A stretch of 64,000 bases of DNA from assembly GCA_020466095.1 (NCBI GenBank), contig CM035806.1:124547407-124611406 (forward strand), in the 5' to 3' direction. The notes beneath the pieces were generated by a model. That model had not been told where the DNA came from. It made no database searches and saw nothing but the letters and a program-made list of their open reading frames with translations. Both the position numbers and the translations under genes were made by a program. Source of the stretch: Chlorops oryzae. Lineage: Eukaryota; Arthropoda; Insecta; Diptera; Chloropidae. Within the stretch, counting starts at the first letter, position 1; every line of letters begins with the position of its first letter. Positions 11,165 through 22,020 of the stretch are shown in pieces.

Positions 11165-11655
11165 TTAGTATAACTAAACTGCAGAATTTTGTGCCAAATT
11201 CGATATGCGCCAGACAAACGTAATCTAAGTTACGCAATTTCAGAACAAAATTCAAATTGCCTCAATTTCATATGTCAAATTTGTTCTGATATTTTCTGAA
11301 ATTGTGCTATTTCGATCTACGTGTGTCGCACGCTGTTAAAATAAAATTTAAATAAGCTTTTTTGTTAAGAAACAATTTTAGTTTTAACGTTTTCATTTCG
11401 TTGTACGCTTGGAAAGCATATAAGGGAATTTCAGAAGAGTTTTAAATGCAGTTCCTGTTTTTTTTTTTGTTTAATCTTTGATTTAAAGTTTTAATTGAAC
11501 ATATTTTTTATTCTTTTATTTAATATATAGAATATATGATAAAAAAGTATGAACAACAATTTTATTTTACATGTTTTAAAGTCATTTTTGAGTGCATCGA
11601 ACTATTTTTCGGTTTCTCGTAACATCAACAATGTTTCGAATAAATCGTCGCTAAT

Positions 11656-11825
11656 GGGCTGTCCATTAATTACGTAAGGGCGATTTTGACCATATTTGAC
11701 CCCCCCACCCCCCCCCCCCCCCACGTAAGCATACTTTAGTATAAATCAGACACCCTTTATAAGCAGGCGTAAGATTTTTCGAACCCCCTCCCCTCTTTTA
11801 TGCTTACGTAATTAATGGACAGCCC
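11656..11825. mobile_element. Short TIR element with GGGCTGTCC ends
   Basis: GGGCTGTCCATTAATTACGT at the left is mirrored at the right by the inverse complement ending GGACAGCCC, giving arms of about 23 bp around a core with a C-homopolymer at 11701-11722. The target duplication is unclear (CTAA on both sides is possible if the left end is shifted by one base). Superfamily not assigned. Confidence 0.75.
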
Positions 11826-11994
11826 CTAAGCCTGTTTCGCCTTGGCGTACAAATTTGATCTGCTGTGCTGAAAAGCCTTTCCACAGGAGCCGAAGAAGAA
11901 GGCAATATTATTATTATAAAAGTACATATAATCATTAGTTAAGAGCCATATTTAAATTAATATAATTTAAAATTCCCTTTTTCCATTAATTGTT

Positions 11995-12140
11995 TAACCG
12001 CGATGTTGTTCAATTGAGCGCTCAATTTTTCTCTACCTCCCCGCACTTCCTCTCTCCTATAAAGTGAGAATTGACGGTCAATATTGGCCAAGGTAGGAGC
12101 TGAGAATTTGTTATTGTGTGCGTTCCTTACGCTACGACAA
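11995..12140. repeat. Dispersed repeat, uninterrupted copy
   Basis: TTTTCTCTACCTCCCCGCAC and the following CTCTCCTATAAAGTGAGAAT with GACGGTCAATATTGGC match the sequences that flank the element at 22021-22713. Here nothing is inserted, so this copy serves as an empty site for that insertion. Confidence 0.75.
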
Positions 12141-12692
12141 TCGTTTTTGTGTTGCAAAATGTATTAAGTATTAAGCATTGAATAATAATGGCGAAAATCC
12201 GTTTTAAAGATTTCGATTTTTTTTCACATGTGAACTTGAAGCTAGGCTTTTAGGGTCTCTCTTCAGTTTGTTCGGAAATCAAAAACTCTACATATTAAAA
12301 GCTTAAGAAATCATTCATTTACTCTTTGCGAACGCGTTTCCACGTAAAATATTTATTAGGCAAATTCTTTCCACGGACGTTTTTTTCGACGTCTCAAAGC
12401 AAAAATAAACATCAAATCGTATTGTGAGCGAAAAACACCGATTCTGAAATTTTTTAAACAAATTTCTAAACAAAATATCAAAAAAATTTTGCTAATAAAT
12501 ATTTATTCGTGGAAATCGCGACATAGAAAAGTACCTTTTTTAAGTACCTTTTTCGATGAAAAAGGTACAAAGGTACAGGTACTAGGTACAATTTTAAAAA
12601 GTAACTAGGTACAGGTACAAGGTACTGAAAGTTGTACCTAGGTACGGTACCTAGGTACTTGTACCTAGGTACATTACAACACTGGAGTTTGA

Positions 12693-13636
12693 ATACCCAA
12701 ACCGGCCCTTTCGCATATGCCTCCAGCATTCTACATACGTCTTAGAATATGTACAATGGAACTTCGGAAGAAAAGCAAGAACTAGGAATCTTTGGGAATG
12801 CCAAGTTCGACATTTTAACAGTTCCGAAGAAAGCTTTCAAATTGGTATTAAAAAAAAAAAAAAAAAATTATCTGAACGATTTGACAAGGTTTATTTTTCT
12901 TGCCCATTACTTCGTTCAAATTGGAACTGTCCTTTGCACAGGAATTTATTTCGAGCCGAGAATTTCTCAATTTGCCGTCTATTTGGCAGTCTATAAAAAC
13001 TGGAAGAGAGCAAGATAGTCTCAGGCAGGCAGTCCTTTGTAGATTCTCTTGATCGACGAAATTTCAATTCCCAAGGTTTGTAGCAATCAAAAGCAACTCA
13101 CAAGGGGGACATCAGCATCTTGAGCATCTTAAGGGGGGCGTGCTTTGGTTGAACCAACGCATTAGGCTTCACTAACAAATCTTTTTGTTTGATTTTCTCT
13201 TTTCGCATTTCCACAACGGGGCGCAATCAAGCTGAATCCCGAAATGCGAGCGAAATTTGAGGTTTTAATTGTTTTGGCGTCATTTCAATAAAAAAAATCT
13301 GAATTGGTAAGTCGAATGAACCGATTCGAGTCGCACGCTACTGACTTGAAACGAATTGGCTAGAATATTCCAAAAACTTTGAGACCTCGATGGCTTTTCC
13401 AGTTACTCTTTTCATCTTTCTTTCTTTCTTCATTGAACTTCGTTCTTAATTCCCCTGTCCGAGATTTACATTCGATTCGATTTCGGTTATTGATTTGAAA
13501 AGCGATTATCTGCGATTAAACCGAATGGAGGCGAAACCCGTTGGGCAATTGAGATTTGTTTTTGCGCGACAGCGATACTAGGTCATTGGGCATATCGGGT
13601 CTATAGTGCTTTAGTTTATTTTTTATTTTTTCTCTT
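12693..13636. other. No recognisable gene
   Basis: Ordinary intergenic-looking DNA with a poly-A run at 12850-12866. Open frames here are short and of no recognised family. Confidence 0.5.
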
Positions 13637-14713
13637 TTTATACCCGACACACTCTGTGTCGAGGGTATATTGCGTTTGTGTGTAACACCCATAATCAGTC
13701 GAGGTAGACCATACAATATATACATACAATATATATATATAAATGATCAGCGTCACCAGGAGATTCGATTTAGACATGTCCGTCCGTCTGTCTGTCTGTC
13801 TGTTTGTATACAATTTTCTTATCGAAGGAGTTGAGTTATCTTGACAAAATTCGGTGTGCATGCTCACGAGGACATGAATAAAAACAATTTCGAGAATGGA
13901 CATGATCGGACCATTTTTAGGGGTACCTGCAGTGCTAGGGTCTCTTGCAGTGGCGTGTCTAGAGAAATACTGCTTTGATAGTGCTTATATTTTCCACAGT
14001 GGTATATTGAACAATTATAAGACATTAACCCAAAAAATTTTGGGGGGGGGCTAGAGGAAGTTTAGAGAGTTATGGACCAAAAACCAAAAAAATCCGAAAA
14101 TTTCATAACGTCCAATTTTGATGAAAATTTATATATAGAATAAGTGAAAAATTCTAAGAATTTTAGCACTAAAATTTTTTAAAAAACCTGGTCCTTTCTG
14201 GACCAGTTTGGAACTAGACCCTAACTAGACTAGTTGTAATCGGTTTCTTGAAAAAATTTTGACGCCAAAATTTTTAGCATTTTTCGCTTATTCTATATAT
14301 AAATTTTCATCCAAATCAGACGCCATAAATTTTTCGGATTTTTTTGGTTTTTGGTCCATAACTCTCTAAACTTCCTCTAGCCCCCCCCAAAAATTTTTGG
14401 GTTAATGTCTTATAATTGTTCAATATACCACTGTGGAAAATATAAGCACTATCAAAGCAGTTTTTCTCTAGACACGCCACTGGTCTCTTGCGAAAATCAC
14501 AAAAACGACTGTAAAATCTAAGTTTTTCAAGATATTTTGATGAAATTTGATATTTAAACATGGGACTTGAACGAAGGTTGGCACTAATGCTTCCTTTGCA
14601 TCCATAAACGCCCTTCGGCCACGCCCACTCTTCCAATTTTTTGAAATTGAATAACTTGACTTCAAATATGTTCAACTATCAAATTTCATCAAAATATCTT
14701 GAAAAAATTCGAT
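13637..14713 (-). mobile_element. DINE-1-like family A copy, interrupted and mosaic
   Basis: It begins with TATACCCGACACACTCTGTG (terminal hairpin), runs through the GTCCGTCTGTCTGTC core to CTAGGGTCTCTTG, is interrupted by a foldback element at 13948-14482, and resumes with CGAAAATCACAAAAACGACT. Near 14610 the orientation flips to a forward fragment ending AATATCTTGAAAAAATTCGA, where a piggyBac end follows at a TTAA. Confidence 0.75.
13948..14482. mobile_element. Foldback hAT-like MITE
   Basis: The ends CAGTGGCGTGTCTAGAG and CTCTAGACACGCCACTG are parts of inverted arms of about 150 bp (through CTAGAGGAAGTTTAGAGAG on both sides), with a short unpaired centre near 14200. It is flanked by a perfect 8-bp duplication GTCTCTTG (13940-13947, 14483-14490). 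The CAGTGGCGT end and 8-bp duplication indicate the hAT superfamily. Confidence 0.92.
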
Positions 14714-14717
14714 TTAA

Positions 14718-17152
14718 CCCTTTCAGGGTTTTTGTCGATTATATTCGACATTACACAAACACTGTATGTACGCGTTCTTACAGTCAAATAATTTACAGTT
14801 AAGTATTTTGTTTTTGTTTTGTTTGCAAAACAGACATTTCATTTATACATAACTGCTTTTGTTTATGATTTTCGACTTATGTTCTTAGTTTTAAACCGGT
14901 TATTGAGAAGGCATCACCACGTTTATGAAAAAATCAAACTTTGCAATTCAAAAATAATTATTTTCAGTGATCAGACGACATCAATAAAAATTGTAAGTAT
15001 TGATACAAGTGTAATCAAACGTTTTGTAAAAAAAAAAAAAATTAATGTTAAAGTAACGGCCGTTGGAGGCGTCTTTACGTTTATATGTTTTGTTACATAT
15101 TGCAAAATTACGGTTTTGTTGCGAAATTATGCATATAACATAATTTTGTCTCGATTTCCATAGAAAATGGATAAACTAACTGATGATGAGATAATGGCCA
15201 TGCTGGAAGCTGATTCATATCTTGATGAGCTAATTGAGGATGATGATGAGGTGATTTTCGAAGTGCCACAAGTAAAATCAAAAGATTTTTTAGCTGGTGA
15301 GCGTGAAGCTATCTCGGAGGAAAATGTCGACGATAGTGCAAATACACAAGATGTGAATATCCTCAGTGACCTACAAGAACCTGGGCCAAACAGTGGAGGA
15401 GCAGCAGAGTACTCACAAACATGGACGCTTAAAAAAAATATAAGTTGGAGGACAGCTCAACTGCCCAAAAATCATGATATAATTAATTTTGAGCCAATAG
15501 CAGAAAAAGCAGGTGTATCCAAAGTTGAGACACCGTTTTCATACTTCAATAAGTATTTATCAGATGAGTTTTTTGCGAAAACGGCATACTACACAAATAT
15601 ATCGCACCCTTGCTAATAAATCGGCACAATTCAAAATTTTTTTAATACATTTTTTTATGTTCGATTGAATTTTTCTGTATGAAACCACAGACCTTGAGAA
15701 TTGAGGCTTATATTGACTGATGCAGAAGTCGATTGAGAGTAATATAAGCTTAGAAAAAACTTTGTTTCTCCTTAGTTTCAGGAGAGATTGCATGACTTTC
15801 GAGAAATGCGAAATTTTGCATTGTGCCGATTTAGTAGCAAGGGTGCGATATATGCGCAAAACACAGGGCAGCTGGAGTTCAAAAAATGCACTGTGGACGA
15901 AGTACGTATTGTTTTCGCGCACCACATTATGATGGGTGTCCTGAAATTACCCCGAGTGGAGATGTTTTATGACTCAACAATAGGTATTTCTTTTTTCACC
16001 GAAAATATCACCCGTAAAAGATTCTCTGCCAATCGAAATAATTTGCATCTGGTTGATTCGAATGAAGGAAAAACTGGAAAAGATCGCCTTTTTAAGGTTA
16101 CACCAATCATTGAACTCGTCCGTAGCCGTCTACTGCAGTTAACACTGGAAGAAAATCTGTGCATTGACGAGCAAATCATCCCTTTTAAAGGCAAATTTTT
16201 TTCTAAGCAGTACATCAAGGGGAAACCTTGTCCATGGGGAATAAACGTTTTCTTTATGTGTGGTAAAAGCGGAATGCCGTATGATTTCGTTGTCTACCAA
16301 GGCTCAACAACAGAAATAAACCAACAGTTGGTAAAAAGTTTTGGATTTGGGTCAGCTATTGTACTTCATCTAACGCAACGCATTCCTAAAGATGAAATTG
16401 GGCATAATCTGTTTTTCGACAACTACTTCCCTTCTTACCAATTGTTTGAAATTCTAAAGCAAAATACAATTAATGCAGCTGGAACAATACGAATAAACAG
16501 ATTTGCCAATCCTCGCCTTCCTAGCGAAAAAGGAAAAAAAAAAAAAACAAAGAGGACGAGGAGCATCCACTGAATGTGTAAGCGCAGATGACAAAGTTAT
16601 CATCACTCGCTGGTATGACAATAAAATTGTGAATATGGGCTCTAATTTTGTTGGAATCGGTAAAGAAGATAAAGCCAAGCGTTGGGATAAGAATGGAAAT
16701 AAATTTATAGAGATTGATAGGCCCGAAGTTGTTCGAATGTATAATGAGAGCATGGGCGGTGTAGATTTATTGGATCAAATGATACAATATTACCGCATCA
16801 ACATTCGCTCTGTCAAGTGGACTCTACGAGTCATGATGCACTTTGTGGATTTGGCTCTGACTGCAGCATGGATGGAGTATCGTCAAGACTGCTCTGCAAA
16901 AGGAGTCCCGAAAAAAAAAATCCTTGATTCTATGAATTTTCGGATTCAAGTTGCTCGAACTCTTCTTGCCGCTCAACAAGAAGATATACCGCAGTCAAAT
17001 ACGCCACGACAGCGAGGAAGACCATCGAAGGCAAATATCAGAGGTAACCAATCAGCAAAATCATCACCCTCTACACCCTTAAACGTAAACATCAGTGATG
17101 ACTCAGATAGCGAGGACTCGATGCCGCAACCAATTCAAAAGAGAACAAGTAA
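14718..17152 (+). mobile_element. piggyBac-like element, 3' end missing
   Basis: The left end TTAA-CCCTTTCAGGG at 14714-14728 matches the piggyBac pattern of TTAA target followed by CCC. It contains a piggyBac-domain transposase pseudogene. The right end is replaced by a DINE-like element at about 17144; no GGG-TTAA end was found downstream. It appears to have inserted into a family A DINE fragment. Confidence 0.75.
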
Positions 17153-17177
17153 GGGTGTTATAGTCAGGCGAGCCTGA
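15167..17177 (+). pseudogene. piggyBac-type transposase (PGBD-like), interrupted and frameshifted
   Basis: The acidic N-terminus MDKLTDDEIMAML begins at 15167. The frame is broken by a 247-bp insertion at 15602-15848; excising it with one TA rejoins TNI to YAQNTGQLEF in frame. A second break is a frameshift at the poly-A run 16534-16547. The three catalytic Asp of the DDE_Tnp_1_7 domain are present: LCIDEQIIPFKGK, NLFFDNYF and MGGVDLLDQM, with the RSVKWTLRVMMHFVDLALT region after them. The C-terminal Cys-rich domain expected after the Ser/Asp-rich stretch is lost because the last codons (KGVIVRRA) are DINE-derived. The family cuts and pastes at TTAA. This copy is not functional. Confidence 0.9.
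15602..15848. mobile_element. TA-flanked MITE inside the piggyBac gene
   Basis: Inverted ends TCGCACCCTTGCTAATAAAT and its near-complement ending AGCAAGGGTGCGA give TIRs of about 40 bp with few mismatches. Flanking TA (15600-15601, 15849-15850) is the probable target duplication: with a 2-bp duplication the host frame is restored, with 4 bp it is not. This suggests the Tc1/mariner superfamily. No coding capacity. Confidence 0.88.
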
Positions 17178-18302
17178 CAATAGAATACCCGACACAGACA
17201 CATATGTTCGAATAATTTTTAATATCAAGAGGTGTTTAAGGACATATTGGGCCCATATACCGATTTTTGTTAAATTTCTTTATAAAAACCGCCCATTTGC
17301 CACGCCCAATTGTTCAATTTTTTTGGGATTCTAATCGGACCCTTATATATACGCTTAAATTCTAAGTTTCATTGAAATATTTCAATAAAGTCCGCTTTTG
17401 AGGCATTTTTGGGATTTTTGTGACAGACCCTAGTACTAGAGGTACCCTTAATAATGGTTCTATCGAAAAAATTTTTGGGGAGGACGTTACTGGCTATCAT
17501 GGAAGCATACGTGCCAACTTTCGTTCAAGTCCCATTTGTATTTCGGGTGTAGGAGACAATTTTCGAAAAACGCCCTTATGCCACGCCCACTTTTCAAATT
17601 TTTTGAAATCATATTACTTGCCTTTAAACATGTTCAAATACCAAGTTTCATCAAAATATCTTGAAAAACTCAAGTTTTAGAGCAGTTTTTGTGATTTTCA
17701 TAACAGACCCTAGTACTGGAGGTACCCCTAAAAATGGTCCGATCGGGTCCATTCTCGAACTTGTTCTTACTCATGTCCCCGTGAGCACGCATACCAAATT
17801 TTGTCAAGATAGCTCAACTCCTTCGATAAGATAACTGTATACAGACAGACGGACAGACAGACAGACAGACGGACAGACAGACGGACGGACATGTCTAAAT
17901 CGAATCTCCTGGTGACGCTGATCATTTCTATATACATTTTGTATGTCTATCTCGACTGGTTCTGGGTGTTACACACAACCCAACAAACGCAATATACCCT
18001 CGACACAGAGTGTGTCGGGTATAAAAATCAAAAATCCCATATCGCCTCAAAATCGGACTTTTTCTAAATATTTCAATGAAACTTAGAATTTGAGCGTATA
18101 TTTGAGCCCCCGATTAGAATTCAAAAAATTTGAAAAGTAGGCGTGGCAAAGGGGCGGTTTTCATAAAGAAATCTATCAAAAGTCGGTATATGGGGCCCCT
18201 TATGGTCTTAAACACCTCTTGATATTAAAACTTATTTGAACATGTGAGTCTGTGTCGGGTATTCTATTGTCAGGCTCGCCTGACTATAACCCCCTTACTT
18301 GT
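17145..18302. mobile_element. Two DINE-like family A copies joined tail to tail
   Basis: A full plus-strand copy (17145-18026) starts ACAAGTAAGGGTGTTATAG with the hairpin GTCAGGCGAGCCTGAC and ends GTGTGTCGGGTATAAAAA. It is followed at once by a minus-strand partial copy (18027-18302) that ends with the same hairpin and CTTACTTGT. The full copy has the (GACAGACGGACA) core at 17847-17890. The 5' edge overlaps the last codons of the piggyBac pseudogene. Confidence 0.85.
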
Positions 18303-19199
18303 TTTCTTTGATTTTGTTTTGATGATTTTGAATAGATTGAGGGAATCCCAATTCTCGTTTTAATCGAACTTCTCCGTTGAAATCTGATTATCTTTCAATA
18401 CAATGGGAAATAAATCGTGGAAGATAAGAAAATTACTGATTTCCCACCTAAAGTATTTGGAAGTTTTTTTTTTATTATCAGAAATCACCTTTATGAGTCT
18501 ATTTCGAGTATATTGATGTTTGGAAAGCGATTGATTTCATGCACGGTTGATTGCAGACTCTAAAAATTTTGGCCAATTTTGCTGAAACTTCGTATTTTTC
18601 TTAATTGGGTCAAAATAACCCATGGTGCCAAATTTCATTACTCTGCGAGCACTCCTATTTTTGTCGCGAGCATGTATGGGATCGCTACACTGTGCGCCGT
18701 CTTATTTTCACTCCGGAAACATCCCAGCCGGACTTTATCGCATGCATGACAAAATCATCGATGCAGAAGTATGGAAGAATGCATTTGTAAAGAGACCAAT
18801 TGGTGCTGTTTCGAATGGTTTTGTAGTGAAAATTTCATGGAAGCAAGAGCTCGTTACAAGAGATCCTTCTTCAAACGAAATTTTCATTTGAAAAAGAGTT
18901 GATTACTCCTTTTTCCAATAAATATCTTATGCAATTTTCATAAAAACAGTGTTTTGCATATTTCAAATTTTCTGCTATGATTTACACATTTTTTGAGCAA
19001 ATTTCATTCACTTCTGCTTTTCATCCAAGTGCATTTAGAACTAAAAAATTGTGATGGAATCGGTAATGTTTTATGTTATTGTTGATCAACACCATGAGCT
19101 AGCATTATGTTATAACATAGTCAATGAAGTACTTTTAACAGACATGGAAATAAAACATTTTAAAATTAAAAAAAAAAAATATTTATATTTCTTTACCTC
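18303..19199. other. No recognisable gene
   Basis: AT-rich DNA. A motif like CAAACGAAATTTTCATTTG at about 18877 is an outlier of the repeat at 19200-19440. No coding signal. Confidence 0.45.
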
Positions 19200-19440
19200 C
19201 CAGATCCCAGTAGCGTAAACTTATTTCAAACGAAACTTTCATTTGTATTAGGATTATATACTCTATTTTCAAATGAAATAATCATGCACGTTGGATCCTT
19301 CTTAAGCCAACCAGCACGTGCTCTTTTCCCAAATGAAGTTTTCATGCGGACCAAGGTCATACACTCCTTTACCAAATGAATAACACATGAATTTTGAAGT
19401 ACTGAAAATAGCGGCCATGTCCGAACAAACTTCATTAGAA
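19200..19440. repeat. Short interspersed motif array, CAAATGAAATTTTCAT type
   Basis: Degenerate copies of CAAATGAAA-TTTTCATGC recur about every 50 bases (near 19227, 19267, 19329, 19372). A related stretch at 26095-26205 opens with the same CAGATCCC word. Possibly a divergent minisatellite belonging to an unidentified element. Confidence 0.5.
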
Positions 19441-19881
19441 GTAAGGGTTAGTAATGCGAGTACTCGCAGCATGAATTTTCACCACTTCGGAAGTACTGCA
19501 GAAGTAGTGAATTTTCCGGCTGGGATCCTATTGCATACATGCTAGTGTTGCAACGAATGTCAATTCTTGGCATTTTTATATCTGTGGCAATATGGAATAG
19601 TAGCTTAAGTCGACATAAGCGAGAAATGAGTTCATGGCTTTGGAGGTATAATAAGCCAAGGCGTTAAGGTAACCTGACCACATATTTTTGGGAAAAAATC
19701 GGACCAAAAATAAATAAAAAAGGTTATCATTTTTTTCGCCTGAACTCGCATCTCCATAAAAGAATTCATAAAAAAACGGTTAAAAAATTATATCCGAAAT
19801 ATTTTATTTTGTAAACATACAAAAGCAAGTCAATGGGGCTTGTTACAGGATCTCCTTTTTTTTTTAACCCGCGATGTGAAC

Positions 19882-20059
19882 CATATAGAACTATAGCTGC
19901 AACTTCGGCCAAATTTCGGCGCGTTATGGCATGATTTGGTGAAAAAGTTCAATTGTGGTGAACCACGCCATAAGTCGAGGTTGTGGTGAACCACGTAATA
20001 GAAAGTGTGGTGTACCACGTAATAGCTTTTGGCCGAAGTTGCAGCTATAGTTCTATATG
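19882..20059. mobile_element. 178-bp MITE with CATATAG ends and 8-bp target duplication
   Basis: Ends CATATAGAACTATAGCTGCA and its complement ending TATAGTTCTATATG form TIRs of about 32 bp, flanked by ATGTGAAC (19874-19881, 20060-20067). The centre holds three copies of a roughly 24-bp unit built on the palindrome GTGGTGAACCAC. The 8-bp duplication and CA start fit hAT or P superfamilies; I cannot choose between them. Confidence 0.88.
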
Positions 20060-20084
20060 ATGTGAACACTCAGATCGTTGAAAG

Positions 20085-21866
20085 CATATATAACCATATA
20101 TCGTCGTCCCGGAGTTATCTCCTCGTATATCACAATCAACCTTTTGTTGGGAAATTGAAGTTTAAAGTTTAACATGGAATATAAAAAAAATGGCTCGTTG
20201 AAAATCGTTGATTCTGTTTTCCTTATATAAAATGCTTTACTTTTTATTATTTCTGATCATTAATTTAAAGTTACTTGGAAAATTATTTAAGTTATAGGGT
20301 TTTTTTCATTCCAAGAATTTTTGACAATTCATCGTATACGCCACTTTTTTTGCAACCTGTGTTGGAAAGTGGATATACGAGCAAATGATTTAATAAAGAT
20401 TTGAAAAATTTTTTTTCGTTTTATTTTTTTTTTTGACACGAAAAACGACATAACTAAATTTTTTTTAATGAGATTATATAGGAAATTTGTTATTTGAGTA
20501 TCCTTTTTACATTTAAAAATAAAAAAAGGAGTCCAAATCATAATCTTATTGTTGAAAAATGACTTAACTCCGCATTTCCTGAGAAAAACGACTTGCCACT
20601 GCATCAAATAGCGAAATTTTTTTTTGTACATTAAAGGTAGCATTCAAAAGTCATACCTGATACCTTAAAAATGTGCCTATTTAAATAATACACATATCTC
20701 TTATTCTTTTCCCGTGACCTAAACATTTACACCTTTCAAATAGATTTTTCTCAAAAAACAGAAAAGTGGAGTTAAGTCGTTCTTCTTCTCAGCCATAGAT
20801 TAAAAAAAAAAAATTAGAATTCGTTTTTTTGTTGGGGAAATTATATTATTATATGTATGTTAATGTAAGCAACCAAGCTTCAAATAAGGAATTGATATGG
20901 GTATTGTTGTTGGTGGAACGTTCCACATTTGTTTTAAGGAGCTGAACTACCTGCATTAGCTTTAGTTAGTGCCTTTCAATAAGATTAAAATAATTAAATA
21001 CAATAAGAACAATTTATTCAATATAATGTACAAAAAATCTTTCAGCGAAAATGCAAAACCATTTTAAATAAGTATTTCAACCCCAAAACAAATAGCGCCA
21101 CAGAAACAAAAAGACATTGAGAGTCTATTCAGCTATCTTCCAGAAGAAGATGTTAAATATTTTCAAAATTTATTAATTTAATAGAACTTTTTATATTATA
21201 AATTTAATGAAATGGAATTTGTTATATTCTAAGTATAATAAGCATTCCACATTATTTTCAGAATGAAAATTTTTGTAGGAGTGTTGCTTTTTTTTTCACA
21301 CGAATAAATCTTTTTTTTATTTAAAATTAACATAAAAAAATATTTCTTAAAAAAAAAAAAATTGTTTGCACATACGATGAGATAACGCAACAACTTTTTA
21401 CTGCGCAAATTTCATATATAAATCATAGTATATCCACAAAATATGGATATACGATGCTATAACGCGTAGAAATTATAATTTTAAAGGATATACAATTATT
21501 TAGCTCACAAATATCTCGTAAACTATAAGGTATAGCATCCTGGAGACTCGACAGATGGATAGATCTCGGAAAAGTAAACGGGAAAACGTGCTTATCTCAA
21601 ATTTTTTGATTTTGTGATATACGAGGAGATAACTCCGGGACGACGATATGTCACTCAGGAGCCGTTTCTATTTTGGCTCTTTTCAACACGCTCTTGGGTA
21701 CCCACCACGGTCTTGGGTACCCACCAAAATGAGCATTTTTCACTTAGGTACTCACCAAAAGTATTTCTCTCTCGCTCTTTTTTTGCCTGCCGAGTAACAT
21801 CTCTTTCTAACCGGCGCGAAATGTCCCGCTCAAAATCTATGAGAGTGACATATATAGTAATATATG
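20085..21866. mobile_element. 1.8-kb element with CATATAT ends and long TIRs
   Basis: An 8-bp duplication GTTGAAAG flanks it (20077-20084, 21867-21874). The TIRs continue inward as ATATCGTCGTCCCGGAGTTA and beyond, mirrored at 21612-21648. The right TIR is split by the 202-bp MITE at 21649. The interior is AT-rich with a degenerate repeat containing AACGACTTAACTCC words and no transposase. Confidence 0.85.
21649..21850. mobile_element. 202-bp MITE with TGTCACTC ends, copy 1
   Basis: Ends TGTCACTC and GAGTGACA are flanked by TA. Its interior contains a tandem pair of CTTGGGTACCCACCA words. Two more copies are at 24343-24544 and 26457-26658. Here it sits inside the right TIR of the larger CATATAT element. 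Confidence 0.8.
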
Positions 21867-22020
21867 GTTGAAAGCAAATCAAGTATACTTGAAGCAAATG
21901 AAGCAGACGTCAAAAACCCGATCGCAGCCAACGTCACGTTCGACTCAACGAAAGAGAGCACAAAAGGATTGACCGAGTGCGTGCAACTAAAAAATCCTCA
22001 ACTTTTCTCTACCTCCCCAT

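Larger units (their letters stand above)
10548..12684. mobile_element. hAT-like element with GGTAC-repeat subterminal regions
   Basis: TIRs CAGTGTTGTAA and TTACAACACTG lie inside a perfect 8-bp duplication GAGTTTGA (10540-10547, 12685-12692). That is the hAT signature. Both subterminal regions (10570-10682, 12525-12672) are dense with GGTACAGGTAC, CTAGGTAC and GGTACCTAGGTACC words, the kind of short-motif arrays hAT transposases bind. No transposase is evident. At least two other TIR elements sit inside (10700-11164, 11656-11825). Confidence 0.85.

Noticed and set aside
14819..15163. 114-codon frame before the piggyBac gene
   Set aside because: Low-complexity, AT-rich 5' region of the element with no homology; the acidic MDKLTDDE start fits the family better.
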